Counted from the first letter of the stretch, positions 22,260-34,800 are shown. The stretch: DNA of 64,000 nucleotides from Silene latifolia (GCF_048544455.1 NC_133536.1:200139325-200203324), one strand, 5' to 3'. Numbers and translations are program-made. Notes: generated by a model not told the origin, from the letters alone.

Positions 22260-22655
22260 TTGGGGGGAGATATTGTATTTAAACTTCTAACTAGTTTTAT
22301 TGCCCGTGAAATTCACGGGTCTAGCTATGTTGGGTGTTAGATTGTTAATGTGTTATGCAAATCCATGTTTGCGATCGCACTGAATACTGAGGACAAAAAA
22401 GTCTTGTAAGAAGAAAAAATTCATTAATCAATACGTATATTTGTATATTGCCACTAATATTGCTACGTTTATTAATGTTTTACCACGATTATTGTTATTA
22501 TTGTTGTTGTTGTCTTTGATTTTTTTGAAGTTTTTTATTTATTAAACTCCCTCCATTCCAGTCATTTATTTTATTTTATTGTTCTTTCATTAAAAACAGT
22601 TGAGCTACGTAATTAATTCAACCAAAAATAATTTTTCAAAATAGAAAATTTTATA
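22260..22655. other. Short intergenic with a Helitron-like hairpin
   Basis: GCCCGTGAAATTCACGGGT then CTAG at 22301-22323 looks like a Helitron 3' terminus, though it is followed by C and not T. A lone CTCCCTCCATTCCAG at 22548 looks like one end of a Stowaway MITE. No gene. Confidence 0.5.
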
Positions 22656-22913
22656 CTCCCTCCATACCAGACCAATGGTAACATTGACCGTTTTGCCACT
22701 ATTCATGGTCGTAGGGAATCTTCAATATTATTCTTAATCTATAAGACAAAATATAGTTATTTGATATCTTGTTTTATTTATCGTCATGAGTACTATAAGA
22801 GTATCAATTTTTTATAATTTTTAATAATGCGTAACAAAAGATATTTACGTTGCAAAACGTGTGTCGACAAGTGTGAAAAAGTCAATGTTATCATTGGTGT
22901 GGTATGGAGGGAG
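22656..22913. mobile_element. Stowaway MITE (258 bp)
   Basis: Ends CTCCCTCCATACCAGACCAA and its complement (TTGGTGTGGTATGGAGGGAG) form long inverted repeats reaching the shared AATGGTAACATTGAC. TA duplications at 22654-22655 and 22914-22915. Confidence 0.85.
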
Positions 22914-22932
22914 TATTTTTATTTGCGTACTA

Positions 22933-23149
22933 CTCCCTCATATTTTCTAACATCTTCCACATTTTCTACAACGACCAATTTACTAAAATCTTTCAATTTC
23001 CTTATTAGTCTATAATTTGTGACTCGTATGACTTATGATCCCATATTTTCTCTCTTACTTTCCATTTCCTCCATTTTGCACCACAAGTTTCAATTCTCTT
23101 AAAAACTACTTAAAAAACAATGTGAAACATAATAGTGAATAGGAGGGAG
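22933..23149. mobile_element. Stowaway-like MITE (217 bp)
   Basis: Begins CTCCCTCATATTTTC and ends GAATAGGAGGGAG, flanked by TA (22931-22932, 23150-23151). Inverted repeats are imperfect beyond 8 bp. Confidence 0.65.
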
Positions 23150-25165
23150 TATAATTCAAGGTAGATTAATCGGTCAACATTGTGTTGAAAGAATATGGTG
23201 CGGATTATAAACGTTGAAAGAATAAATATTATTTTATCCGTAAAATTTATTCTAACAAAAAAATTTCAAAATTTATTTAGTATTTATTTTGATGTTTAAC
23301 GATTGTTTAATTAGTTTGAAAATGAAAAGCCAATTTTAATGATTGTGTTTAATCCTATAAACTCTTACAACAATTTATCTTTTTTTGCTAAAATAAAATA
23401 AAATAAATGCATAACGATGTGGTTTGAAAAAATTCTGTCAAATGGAATGTGATGATTTACCATGTCTTTTTTTTAGTATATATTAGTTTAATTTCTCGTG
23501 AAAATCACGTAAATTATTTTTTGCTACTTTTGTAATAGCTTGATATTCACATAATTATGTTGAGTTTTTGTGTGTGTGTGTGTGTGTGTGTGTTATTGTA
23601 ACCAATTATTATTTTATTCTTATTTTGGCTTTTGTTACGGAATTATATAAATTTTGCTCGATGACTGAATTATATTTTTCTTAGTCCAACTCTATCAAAA
23701 TGATAATAAGAAGTGTTAATCATAGGTATATACTTATTTTTATTTTTTTCTGTACGTTTGGAAATAGCAATGATATTTTATAAAGTTAATTATTATTTTC
23801 CCTCATTTTCTATTAACCGTTGTAACGTTTAATCAAGTAAAAACAATTTAAATGAGAAGGGTGTGATAGACAAAGCAACATCAATACTCATGCAATCTTC
23901 TTACATTAAAATTAAAAGCTATACTATTTATATAAAGAAAGTATAAATTTATTTTTAAGTCACTTGATAAAAAACATAAAGAATACTATATTTACACTAA
24001 ATTTGCTTTGGTTAATGCATTTGTAATATGTTGTTAATATCAGTCTCAATAAATTAAATACACATTAACAGTTACGAATATATTAAAAATATCCCAAAAC
24101 ATTCCATTGCTATTAAAAATGTGAGACTAAAAAAATTTATACAATTTGATCAAGTTAAGGTTTTATTCAACAAAGTTAGACCTCCATTCGGCATAATGGA
24201 TAATTATATTTGATTATCGACAATCTTAAGTTTCTTCAACAACATTCGATAATGGCAATAGCGAATTATACAATACGAATACGTGTCATATTGTTCTCTT
24301 TTTTATTCTAATTCCCTTTTATCTCTTAATTTCTCATCCATTAATTTGATTCCAACTCACCACAAAGGAAAAATATGATTTTTTTTTTGAAAAATCAAAC
24401 CAAAATAAAATATATAGGTGAAAATAGACAACCTTTTATGTTCTTTTTTTTTTCTAGGAATGTGTTAGAGTTCTTATCAATTGATCATCTTTTTAGGCAA
24501 AATTTTATCGTATTGATTTCATAATTATAGAATATGAAAAGTTTGGCATTAAGTAGAGATATTGTGGTTATAAAGTGAAATAATGCGTGGAAGATGATGG
24601 TTTACATAATGTGGAAAATCAGTATATTAATTGCTACTTTGCCTTTTCATGTTTTTTTTTTTACTTTTTTATTATCTTTTTTAGGTAAAGCTAATTTTGT
24701 TACCCGTGAAAATCACGGGTTATCTCTAGGAAAATTATTATATTAATTGCTACTTTGCCTATCCACAAATGATTGTTTTGGAGGAAAATAAATGAGACGT
24801 TCTTAAATACGAGAGGCTAAATAATGTTAATTTGGAAGTTAAATAATGTACACTAAAATCAGTGTTCACAAACTTTAAATGACATAAATATTAATTAGGA
24901 AAAATATAAAAGCATTCAAAGGGTTGTATATAGTGTGTTGCTTTATACAATCTTTATAGTGGTAGGAATTATTGCAAAATTAGTATTCGAGTTAAATGGA
25001 GTAACGGTTAGGGTAGGGTAGGGAATTAAAAGAGACTTGTGAGAAAATTTGACGATGCCTTTAAGAAAATCATTGGACTTATGTGAAAATTATCGTGGGT
25101 TGAACTTAAATAATGGTTGAATATAAAATGCCATAATTTTACGTTTAAGAATATTATTAAGCTCA
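23150..25165. other. AT-rich intergenic
   Basis: Includes a (GT)n microsatellite at 23569-23593, a CTCGTGAAAATCACG hairpin near 23498 and ACCCGTGAAAATCACGGGT at 24701-24719. These look like eroded Helitron 3' ends. No gene seen. Confidence 0.55.
23569..23593 (+). repeat. (GT)n microsatellite
   Basis: About 12 uninterrupted GT units. Confidence 0.95.
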
Positions 25166-25174
25166 TTTATTTTT

Positions 25175-26389
25175 GGGTTATTTAATATAAATACTCCAAA
25201 CTATATGGGCTCTTCTCATAATACTCCGAACTATACTTTAACTCAAAATAAAACGAACTTTGAGTACCCTCTTCTCAAAATATACTAACTCAATTTTTGA
25301 CCTGTTATACCAAGTTAAAGCTTATGTGGCATCCCATGAAGTCAATGTGGCATTAATACCCCTCCAATTACTTACCTCTTTATCTTTTCCTCAATCAAAT
25401 TAGCCCCACCCTCCTACCTCACCACCACCGCTAATCACACCTCAGCACCGCCATTAATTTACGTCAATAATCCACCACCACCACAACTATCCAAGCTTTA
25501 CAACCACGCCTAATCGCCACCTACAAATAAGTTTCGCGTTTCCCCCTACGCTCTATCAACCACAACAATTTATGTCACTCAATAAACTAGTGTCAATCAC
25601 CCATATTGCTACAATCCCTCTCATTATCTGCATCTATGAACACCATTTTCGCATTAAACTTACTAAATTAATCGAGTTGAACTGTTGAATGGAACAAATC
25701 CGAGGTTAATGTATCATTCCGCTGCTGCTAAACTTGAACAACTTCTCCTTGATTGTAAATCTCATAGTTGCTGAATTGTTGTGCATATATTTGCTTTATC
25801 TTTATTTTGTTTGGAGATTGGTAATTTAAGTAGCTTTTGAATGAAATTGTGTTGGTGGTGATTAGGGATAATTATCGACAAGGTCAGAAATCAGCTGTCA
25901 AATGGTTTCGACAGCGTGATGTGGGGTTGGTGAGGCGAGATGGAGAAGAGGTAAGGGGAGTTAGTGATGTCTGATGACACGCCGCCGATTGTGCGACGAA
26001 TATGTTGACAAGCCGGCGAGGAAGGGCTGGGTTGCGGAGGATGGGTGGAGGACAAGGATGAGTCTATGGTGGTATTGTGGGTTGGTTGAAAGATCTAATG
26101 GTTATACGAGAAAGGGGGGAAATTATTGTCCTCCATTTATTAATTTTTGGTTTACAAAAACAAAAGGTTAGAAAACACTACGAGAAGAGGGTACTGTTGT
26201 TAATGGGGGAAAAAGCTTCATCATTAAAAAAAAAATTAAAATTACAATGACCTGTTAAACAGGTAGTCGGTCACCCGATTCTATTTTGAGAAGAGGGTAC
26301 TCAAAGTTTGGTTTATTTTGAGTTAAAGTATAGTTCGGAGTAGTATGAGAATACCCCATATAGTTTGGAGTATTTATATTAAATAACCC
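25175..26389. mobile_element. Mutator-type element (1.2 kb), possible Pack-MULE
   Basis: The terminal inverted repeats exceed 100 bp: the left starts GGGTTATTTAATATAAATAC and the complement of the right starts identically. A perfect 9-bp duplication TTTATTTTT flanks it (25166-25174, 26390-26398). Long inverted repeats plus a 9-bp duplication mark Mutator-like elements. The interior has two segments unlike the AT-rich surroundings: CCACC-rich 25400-25560 and G-rich 25900-26080. It also has a 65-codon frame at 25974, and these could be captured gene pieces. No transposase. Confidence 0.85.
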
Positions 26390-26398
26390 TTTATTTTT

Positions 26399-28770
26399 CT
26401 TTTCAAGTTTGTGTAATTTTAAATAAATAAATAAATGTATAGGTTTTATGAGCTATATTACTATGAAAAATGTTAATCGATTCACTAACATTTCTTTTTA
26501 TTGTAAAATGAGAATTTTAATTGTAAATTAAGAAATTTTGATGTGAATTTTGATAAGTTACATATTTTTTTTTTAGAATTTTTTTAATTCAACCATGAAA
26601 TATAGTTTGTAATTTGGAAGTTCATGAGTAATAATTATTAAATGGAGGATTAGTGAATGAAAACTATTGTATGTTTAATAGCCATTATAAACTATTGCTT
26701 CCCATCTTTTAATTTGCCTTTTCATTTATTTTTGAGTTATGAGTATTATTAAATAAGATAATTCATTAGTGAGAAGCTCAAGAGGTAAAACAAATAGGAA
26801 AAAATGTTAATGAAAATTACTATTATTATTATTGATCTTAAATAGTGGTTGAAATAAAATGGCATACCTTTACTTTTAAGAATATTATTAAACTTCACAA
26901 TTATTTTAGTTTTAGTTAAAAGGAATTGTATAACGATCTTAAATAAATAGATGTAGGTGTAAATTTTAAGTGGTACAATTTCAGGAAATTTAAGTTTTAA
27001 CTTTTTACCCCAAAAAAAAATTACAATATTTTCAACCAATATTTCATCATATGAAAATAAATTAAAAAAACAACCTATGAAAAACTTTAATCAATTCATT
27101 AACATGTTTTATTACAAAACATTCAATTAAAATGTTAATTTAATAAGTTAATGTTATGCTGTCAATTGTCATTAATCAAACAATATAAATTAAAATTAAT
27201 TAATATTAACCAATCTAAAATAACATGTGGAATAAAATTAAATGGTATAAATAGCATTTTAACTATATAGTATAGATGCCTGCGCGGAGAATGGTTGGGT
27301 AGACGTGTGTCAATCTTAACCAAGGTGACAATGTGAATGTCTATGTGGCTTTTCCACATCCTACGTGGCTTTGTCTAGTTGGCATTAGGATGCTTTTTAA
27401 TAGTATTTTATAGATGTTAGTCAAATAAAATTTGAGTTGATGAAAGTGCACTGTCTTATTGTTAGAATGATTTATATCTGGTATGATTGTTAGATTTAAT
27501 TGTTCTTGTAATTCGTTGATCATTTCATTCCTCTAAGACACAGGTTATTGTGCAATTCAAAAGTCACCATTAATACATCTTATTATGATAATTTATTGTA
27601 TCTTAATTTCTACCAACTCATAGTCTTTTACTATTCTTGATAATGTTAATCCCACTCATCCAAGTTTGTCATTCTATATAGCATTGTTGTCTGCAATATG
27701 ATTTTGACATTCTATAAATTTTTCAAATCTAGACATTGCAGTGCGACCCAAACAAAGATCTGTTTGGGTTTGGATAACTGGTGGGTCAAATCCTCTAGCA
27801 AGTTTTGTAGAATCTTACATGGCTATGTCTTGATTAGCATGACAAATAGCCTGACTAATACAGTTTGATTGTGTAAAATTGTGTGACATTCGAGTTTCAG
27901 GGTAGCCATCATGGTGAACTTGCAACTGATTGTGTAAAATTGTACTATGAATTCGGTATTGCATTGCCGGGCAAAGCACGAAAAGAGGCTGATGGGAGCG
28001 ATGTCAAAGAAGCAGCTGAATCCCACCAGGGCTTTGTTAACAATGAATCTGCAAAAAACACTATTGAGGGCTCATCTTCTATTGCTCTTGTATCCATTAT
28101 TGTCGAGGGAACAACCAAGTTCATGTCAGCCCCAGAGCCTGAGGATGGTAATTTTACTGCATTATGTAGGTCTCATCGCAATGCCCATAGCATATGATTT
28201 TGGATCAGAAGGAAAGGCTATAATGCTCACTGCTCTAAATCTTTTGGTAGTGCGCATAGCATAGTCCTTTTTTGCTTTGTATTTCTCGTTCGTCTCTACT
28301 CTTTTCATTTCACAAAAACAAAAGGAAAAAGACTGATAATCGACTTATCCATCTCATATATTAAAACATATCTAAGGCATGGCATTTTGACAGTTAAATT
28401 CTTTTTGCTTTGTTATGTAGTGTGAGTCTGGGGGACGTCGATGAAGCTGGTGCTCCTATAGAGCTTGCTAGGCTTGGATGTTTGTGTAATGCTGGGGTGA
28501 TGGGAAAAGCAGTAAATAGCATATGTTTTGATGCCTGTATATTAAAAGATCTGATAAATTTTAAAGAGTTAAATATCAGTTTTGTGTGCCTTGATGAGCT
28601 TGGGATGGGTACTCGGATTCTACTTCCACTCCAGATAGTTGGTCTCTTTTACAGATGCGTATAATCTACAAGGAAACTACTTAGTTTTGATGTTTTGAGG
28701 ATGTATTATGTTATTTCTTGTTCTGCTGTCTTGTTTATTAGACTAAGCTTAGGTTGTTGTCTCTTGGCAG
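26399..28770. other. Intergenic before the ETG1 copies
   Basis: AT-rich. The words around 26830-26890 repeat those around 25110-25160, just left of the Mutator element. 27415-27485 and 27750-27795 match 32690-32795. A 104-codon frame at 27883-28197 (starting in FQGSHHGELATDC) has gene-like composition but I cannot identify it. 28410-28760 matches 30340-30735 as part of the tandem duplication. Confidence 0.5.
27415..27485 (+). repeat. Dispersed repeat, first copy
   Basis: The words GAGTTGATGAAAGTGCAC and TGTCTTATTGTTAGAATGA are shared, nearly identical, with 32705-32760. The two copies bracket the ETG1-derived region. Confidence 0.75.
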
Positions 28771-30211
28771 GGCTCAAACGAAGACCGTTAGGTTTCTCCT
28801 TGTAAAAGGATGGCGAGTGAGGGCCATCTTATTTATTACGAGGTTATCAGTATTATAATCAAATTACGAGGTTTTATCTGATCCAATGTATTATGTTTGG
28901 TAAATTTGTTGAGGTCCCTTTGTTCAGTAGAGTAATGGGTCAAAATGTTCAGATAATTCGTTTGTGATTTCCATATTTTCAATTGGGATCTTGGCCTTGT
29001 TGTTTTGAAATGGACATCTCTTAAGTTAAGTTTTTTACTCCTTATGCAAACCTGATTTTTAGACTATTGCAACCTAGGAACTGCTATATGCTCGAAGAAC
29101 TTAGTTACTTCCTCTCCCTGTCTTTTCCGAGTAAATAGTGTGTAAAATATTTCCGACCTTTTTAAGTATTTCTTACCCACAGAGAGAAGAGGGGTGTCCT
29201 TCCTCATCTGAAGTGCAGCTAAATTTAGTAAATGGAGATACCACTGCTGCCTTTTCTTCGCGGTCTGATGTTGACGCATCATCTTTTCCTTGTCTGCTTA
29301 AAGGTAGACTTCGCAATCAGGAAGTAGTTTACAGTTTGTGGCTGATGTAGAAAAATTTCACTTGAAGATGTTCTTGTATATTGCTATAGTTTAATATTGA
29401 GCGTGTATTTGCACCTTTTACTTGTGCAGGTGTATAACTCACCCAAGTCTGATATAAAACTGAATGAAATCTTCGAGTTTATTGGAGTCCATTGGAGTTC
29501 TCAGTTTCAATTCAGAGCCAAGTGTAAACCAGGAAGAGGCTGATCAGCTGTCAAGCAGCCTTTATGAAGACGAATTGTTACAATTACCGCAAGTGAAGGT
29601 TTGCAAGCTGCATCTTGGATTCTGATTTGAAAGTTCTTATGTCTTGTATAGCTAGTTTCCATGACATCTGACTTGGTAGTTTGGAGCCTTTAGGTCCTTT
29701 GTTAACCCTAAAGGGATCTAATACCGGAAAAATAAAAGGATCTAATACCAGAAAAATAAAAGAGAAATAAATTTTCTTTCCACAGATGTAAGCTTATTTC
29801 CCAAACATTTGCTTCATGCATTGGCGAATTTGAATTTGCTGAAAACCTTTGACAATCCCGTATTTGCACAAAGGATGTTTCTGAATGCTTCGTTGTTAGC
29901 CAAGTCACTATAACTAGTTCATTTTGCAGGTACCACGTATCCACTGTATTGCGCACATGAAGCTTGATGTGCACGACTTTGTTCAGGGCTCATCCTTGAA
30001 TGAAGTAATTATGCACCTTTCTATCCTGGCTTGTGTTTTCTCTTTCAGTCTCATTCTCCATTGGATTACATGTTAACTTCGATCCGGTTCCTTGTAGCCT
30101 AATCCTTCGTTGATCAAAAGCATAAGGGATAGCTTGCTTACTCACCTAACGACAGTTCTGGGAAATGATGGAGTAGCAGCTCAGTTTCTGTTATTGCACT
30201 TGTTATCTCGG
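28771..30211 (+). pseudogene. ETG1: ETG1 (MCM-binding protein) partial copy A
   Basis: In intact form ETG1/MCMBP binds the MCM2-7 helicase in the nucleus and acts in replication and sister-chromatid cohesion. Five exon-like blocks with AG/GT borders are visible: 28771-28812 (VSPCKRM), 29183-29303 (EEGCPSSSE ... SFPCLLK), 29430-29598 (SDIKLNEIFEFIGV), 29930-30004 (VPRIHCIAHMKLDVHDF) and 30098-30211 (IRDSLLTHL, GNDGVAAQFLLLHLLSR). The last two match the conserved MCMBP core. Lesions: an in-frame TAG in the first block, an extra A at the end of the second, a 10-bp duplication (ATTGGAGTCC-like) in the third, and a GC instead of GT donor after the first. The start of the gene and everything after the fifth block are absent. 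Identification rests on remembered family sequence but several independent blocks agree. Confidence 0.8.
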
Positions 30212-30738
30212 GTTAGTTTTTTTGGTCATAGCCATAATGATTGTCTCTAGAGTTGCATTATCTGCAATCGTTAAAAAGGGACAGTCTTTAACATGAAACG
30301 AACCCTTGAACCATATAATTAAATGAGAACACAGGAGTAGGGCTTTGTTATGTATTGTGAGTCTGAGGGATGCCAATGAACCTGGTGTTCCTCTAGACTC
30401 TAGATCTTGCTAGGCTTTGAATCTTTGATGATTGTGTAATGGTCGGGTGATTGCTAGAGCAGTAAATAGCATATGTTTTGATGCCTGAATGCTAGTGGAT
30501 CTAATAAGTTTCGAGTTCTATACTTCTATATCAGTTTTGTGTGCCTTGATGAGCTTGGGACGGGTACTAAGATCCTATTAGTACTCCAGATAGTTGGCGT
30601 CTCTTACAGACGTGGATAATCTACAAGGAAACTACTTAGTTTTGATGTTTTGAGGATATTTATGGCTGCTATGTCATTTCTTGTTGTGTTGTCTTGTTTA
30701 TTAGACTAAGCACCTTATGTGTGGTTGTCTCTTGGCAG

Positions 30739-31513
30739 GGCCTCAGGTATCTCCTTATAAAAGAATGGTGAGTGAACCCCGTCTTATTTATTACGGAGTA
30801 CAACGTAATCAGTATTACAATTGAATTAAGATGTTTTATACTTTATGTGTTCTGATATACAGTATTATGTTTGATAAATTTGTCGAGATCCCTTTGTTGA
30901 GTGGATTAATAGGTCAAAATGTTCAGAAAAGTCGTTTGTGATTTCCATATTTTCAATTGGGATCTTGGCTTTGTTGTCTTGAATTGGTCCTTGAGTTTTT
31001 TACTCCTTATGCAACGTAGGGACTGTTATATGCGCGATGAGCTTATTACTTCCCCTCCCTGTCTTTCCAAGTAAATATGACCACATTAAATATTTCTTAA
31101 CCACAGAGAGAAGAGGGGTGTCCTTCCTCATCTGAAACGCAGCTAAACTCAGTAAATGGAGATACAGCTGCTGCATTTTCTCCGCAATCTGATCTTGATG
31201 CAACATCTTTTCCTTGTCTGGTTAAGGTAAGCTTCACAATCAATAAGCAGTTTACAGTTTGTGGCTGATGTAGAAAAATTTCACTCGAAGATGCTCTTGT
31301 ATATTACTATAGCTAAATATTGAGCATGTAAATGCACCTTTCCCTGTGCAGGTGTATAATTCACCCGAGTCTGATATAAAAATGAATGAAATCTTCGAGT
31401 TTATTGGAGTCCTCAGTTTTGATTCAGAGCCAAGTGTAAACCAGGAAGAGGCTGATCAGCTGTCAAGTAGTCTTTATGAAGATGAATTGGCACAATTACC
31501 CTCAGTGAAGGAG
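30739..31513 (+). pseudogene. ETG1: ETG1 (MCM-binding protein) partial copy B
   Basis: Second, shorter copy with three exon-like blocks: 30739-30767, 31107-31226 (40 codons, open) and 31352-31513 (54 codons, open, SDIKMNEIFEFIGVLSFD). The latter two keep reading frame and GT/AG borders and look less damaged than copy A. The first block lacks 13 bp relative to copy A, which shifts its frame. The later exons found in copy A are absent because the copy ends at a gypsy gag fragment near 31700. No promoter or 5' exons, so it cannot make the full protein. Confidence 0.75.
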
Positions 31514-31632
31514 GTTTGCAAGCTGCATCTTGAATTTCGATATGAAAGTTCTTATGTCTCATATAGCTACTTTCCATGACATCTGGCTGAGTAGTTTGGA
31601 GCCTTTAGGTCCTTTGGTAACCCTAGACGGAT

Positions 31633-31965
31633 CTAATACCAGAAAAATAGAAGTTTTACTACAGATGTAAGCTTAGTACTCAACCTTTGCTTCATGCATT
31701 CCTTAGACAAATTTACTGTTGTTGAGGCTTCCATGGCATTCTTGTTGGAAATCAACTCCTTCAAGAATTTACAATATGTTGGTATTTCCTTGATGGCATC
31801 AACGAAAGACATTGTGATGTTAATTCCCTTCATCATGTTCATGAATTTTCCATACTTTTGCTCAAGCTTTGCCTTTGCCAACCTTTGAGGAAAAGGAATT
31901 TGTGGCACATAAGGTTTAACTATTTGTTGCTTGGGCTCTTCGAACAATCTTGGTAGGCTTATCAA
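31633..31965 (-). pseudogene. Ty3/gypsy gag-protease region fragment
   Basis: The minus-strand frame contains PYVPQIPFPQRLAKAKLE, KYGKFMNMMKGINI, FVDAIKEIPTYCKFLKELIS and TTVNLSKEC, in the order typical of the gag/protease junction of plant Tat/Athila-type gypsy elements. Only this region (to about 32070) is present, without LTRs. The terminal residues beyond about 31700 run into ETG1-duplicate DNA and are not retroviral. It marks the right break of copy B. Confidence 0.7.
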
Positions 31966-32069
31966 CTACCATGGGAGTTTCCACAATAACCTCCACTATA
32001 TCATCTTCAACCTCCTTCGGTGGCTCAACCACAACTTTCGGGTTCCTACTCTTTCTCCTCTAACCTGAA

Positions 32070-33257
32070 TTAACCTGACCCGATTGACCCGTTTATCAAG
32101 TCTCCACATATGATATATCATTTCATGTTTACTTATGTCATTCTCATTTTCTTATTATAAGATTATAATTTTAGAAATGAGACCACTATTTTCTTATTGT
32201 TACTCTGTACTTCTTTTATATGGATTCATTTAAGCTAATAGTTTCATGGAGCTACTACCTCAAAATAAGCTAGTTTTATATAGACAACTCCAATAATTGA
32301 GCTAATAGCAAGCACAACACTAGTGGACTTGCTCTTATTCCAGGATCGTATAATGTCAAATGCTAATAGATTTAATTAGGGGATTATCTGATGACCTCAA
32401 CTGCTCTGCCTGCCACGCACCGGAGGAGAATGAAGGAATCGATAAAGCTTTGGAAGGCAAAAACAAATGGCTGATTTGGATTGGTGTGTGGAGAACGTTT
32501 ATCTGTATAGAGAAACTTACTTTGCTGCAGATTGGCTGGCGAGTGAAGGAATCGATCAAGTTACCAAACTTGAAATAATGGAACACCTCCCGCTGGACTC
32601 CGATCTTGTTTAGGTCGTGATTTTAATAGTGATCTTATACTTTTTGGTGTGGAGTTTATGAGATGATTGTATTTAAATTTCTAATGTTAATCAAACAAAA
32701 TTGGAGTTGATGAAAGTGCACCGTCTTATTGTTAGAATGATTTATATCTGGCATGGCATGATTGTTTGGATAACTGTTGGGTCAAATTCTCTAGCAGGTA
32801 CAAGATCACAAATACTCTTATTGAACAATAAGCTTACCCCTTTTGAGAAAAATCTCCGGTCATCCGAGAAAGTTCACCAGAAACACTTGTTTTAAACCAG
32901 TTTATGCAAAGATGTAGATGATTCTGTTACTATTCTGAGAAGCAGAAGTAAGGATAGTAAATCCAGAAGATAGTGAAGCCAGGTTTAATGATCAAGCATC
33001 TAGGTTGACCTAACTAATTGATTTAGGTCGTTAATGCTTTTGATATAGAGACTGATTTTGAAGGTAATTCTCATTTGTTACTCCAACTCTTCATATTGCC
33101 TAGCCTATTTGTGTCCAACACTTCCACACATTATTGGAGCCTCTTCTCCATGACGCTGTTGTTCCTCTGAATGCAGCCCTTTTGATCACTCTTTTGTATC
33201 TTGGAAGACCGTATCCAATGTAACTGATGATAACAAGGTTGTTAAGAAAATACTCAA
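32070..33257. other. Intergenic, gene-derived scraps
   Basis: 32638-32690 matches the end of the kelch-type frame, and 32690-32795 matches 27415-27795. 32360-32580 has a 72-codon frame without recognised domain. Frames near 32790-33240 look coding-like in composition but are interrupted and unidentified. Confidence 0.5.
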
Positions 33258-33507
33258 TATTAACAAGCACCCTAGAGAGCCGTTGGAGAGCAACGGTCTA
33301 GGAGCCTCATAAGAGCCGTTGGCTCAAGCTCCACACAAGGCAACATATTATCCGCCTTCCGTAATTAGCGATACAAGTTATTTACTTCCGTAAATATGTT
33401 ATTCATTCTTGTGTATAAATAGCATAGTATATACCCATATGTAATCAACATGATTATTTGAATAAATCAATCAGTATCATCTTATTCTATTGTTTACGTC
33501 TTTAACA
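33258..33507 (+). repeat. 5' LTR, Copia element 1
   Basis: Carries a TATA box, TATAAATA, at 33414-33421 for the element transcript. The inverted words AGCCGTTGGAGAGCAACGGT near 33278 form a hairpin. Ends TTTAACA. Confidence 0.9.
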
Positions 33508-33523
33508 TGGTATCGAGCTAGGG
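33508..33523 (+). promoter_or_regulatory. Primer-binding site, Copia element 1
   Basis: TGGTATCGAGCTAGGG immediately follows the LTR and is a one-base-shorter variant of the tRNA-Met site TGGTATCAGAGC. Confidence 0.75.
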
Positions 33524-33593
33524 TTCGATTTTCTTTCACATCTCATATCTGCCGTCTTAATTGTTTTTTTCTTCTTTCTTTCAATCTCTTGCT

Positions 33594-34800
33594 ATGGCAG
33601 GCACAGAAATCATTCGTACACCACAAACTTCTTATGTCACAATGGTCCATGTGGAGAATACAGGTCATAGCATCACCCCGATTCCCTTCAATGGAAACAA
33701 TTATGACGAATGGTCCCGTTCTTTCCAATTAGCTCTCATGGCCAAAGGGAAGCTCGGGTATATCGATGGCTCTATTACGAAACCGGCTGCAACTGCTGAT
33801 ACTTTCGAGACATGGCAATCCACTAATGCTTTGGTTATAATGTGGATTTTTAATACTATTGACAGTGGCATCCGCAATCAAATCGTGCTCCGTCCTGAGG
33901 CGAAACAGGTTTGGTCAGATATTAAAAATCGTTTTAGTTAAGTTAACGAGTCTCGTATCTATCAATTGCAGGCCGATTTGTTGGCTTGTTGTCAAGGACC
34001 GACTGAGTCCCTGGTTGCTTACTACGGTCGTATGACGGCCATCTGGAATAGTATCTCTGATCTCGACGCACTCCCGGCCTGTTCTTGCAACCCGTGCCAG
34101 TGTGATTGGCTCACTCTTGTCACGGCTAGAAGGGAGAAGAAATGGGTACGTGACTTTCTCATCGGTCTCGATGACCGTTTTGTAAACACCCGTTCCCAAA
34201 TAATTGGTATTAAACCTCTTCCCTCTTTAGAATTGGTTTATAATCGTCTCTTGCAAGATGAGGGGGTTCGGCAATTGTCTTTGAATAAAACAGAGTCTAA
34301 CCCTGTCCCCATGGCGTTTGCTGCGCGTGTAACTCAAGGAAACCGACAGTCAGGGGGAGGGGGGCGTGATAATCGTCGTAATTCATCCGAACCTTCAAAG
34401 TATTATTGCATCGCCTGTAAGAAATCTGGTCATAGTTTACAGTTTTGCTATCAAGTTACTGGTAGCTACCCCGAGTGGTGGGGTGATAGACTGCGTCCCC
34501 GTATTTATCTTGCTCCAAATGCTACTGACCTTACAAACGCTGTCTTCGTCCCCGACCCTCGTAGTAAGCCTTCTGTTTCCTCTGTTCCTTCGTCTTCTGC
34601 CCCTGTTTTGCCCTCTGTTTCTGCACCAAAAGCTTTAATGGTGTTGGGCAGAGGCACTGTTGCCAGCATGGGGGAAGGAAGCTCTCGTCCGCCTCTGGCC
34701 AATTTTGATCGTCTTGATTTGAACTCACTTTCTCCACAAGAATTGGAGGAACTTGGGAATTTATGGCAGTCTCGCAAAACCGAGCCTTCTATTGAGCGTT
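33594..34800 (+). pseudogene. Copia gag, element 1
   Basis: Nucleocapsid/capsid protein that would package element RNA. Starts MAGTEIIRTPQ; the N-terminal region has FNGNNYDEWSRSFQLALMAK, a plant Copia gag motif. A TAA at 33939-33941 interrupts the frame after DIKNRFS, and the same frame resumes with VNESRIYQLQADLL. A CCHC zinc knuckle, CIACKKSGHSLQFC, lies near 34407-34450. A Ser/Pro-rich linker then leads into the protease. Confidence 0.85.

Larger units (their letters stand above)
28400..31700 (+). repeat. Tandem segmental duplication of about 1.3 kb
   Basis: 28400-29700 is repeated as 30340-31700, introns included (for example GGTCAAAATGTTCAGA in both, and TTTGGAGCCTTTAGGTCCTTTG in both). 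The spacer 29700-30340 holds two ETG1 exons present once only. Confidence 0.85.

Noticed and set aside
27883..28197. 104-codon frame, possibly a gene exon
   Set aside because: Composition is coding-like, but I recognise no domain and see no defined splice borders, so it is mentioned only within the intergenic entry.
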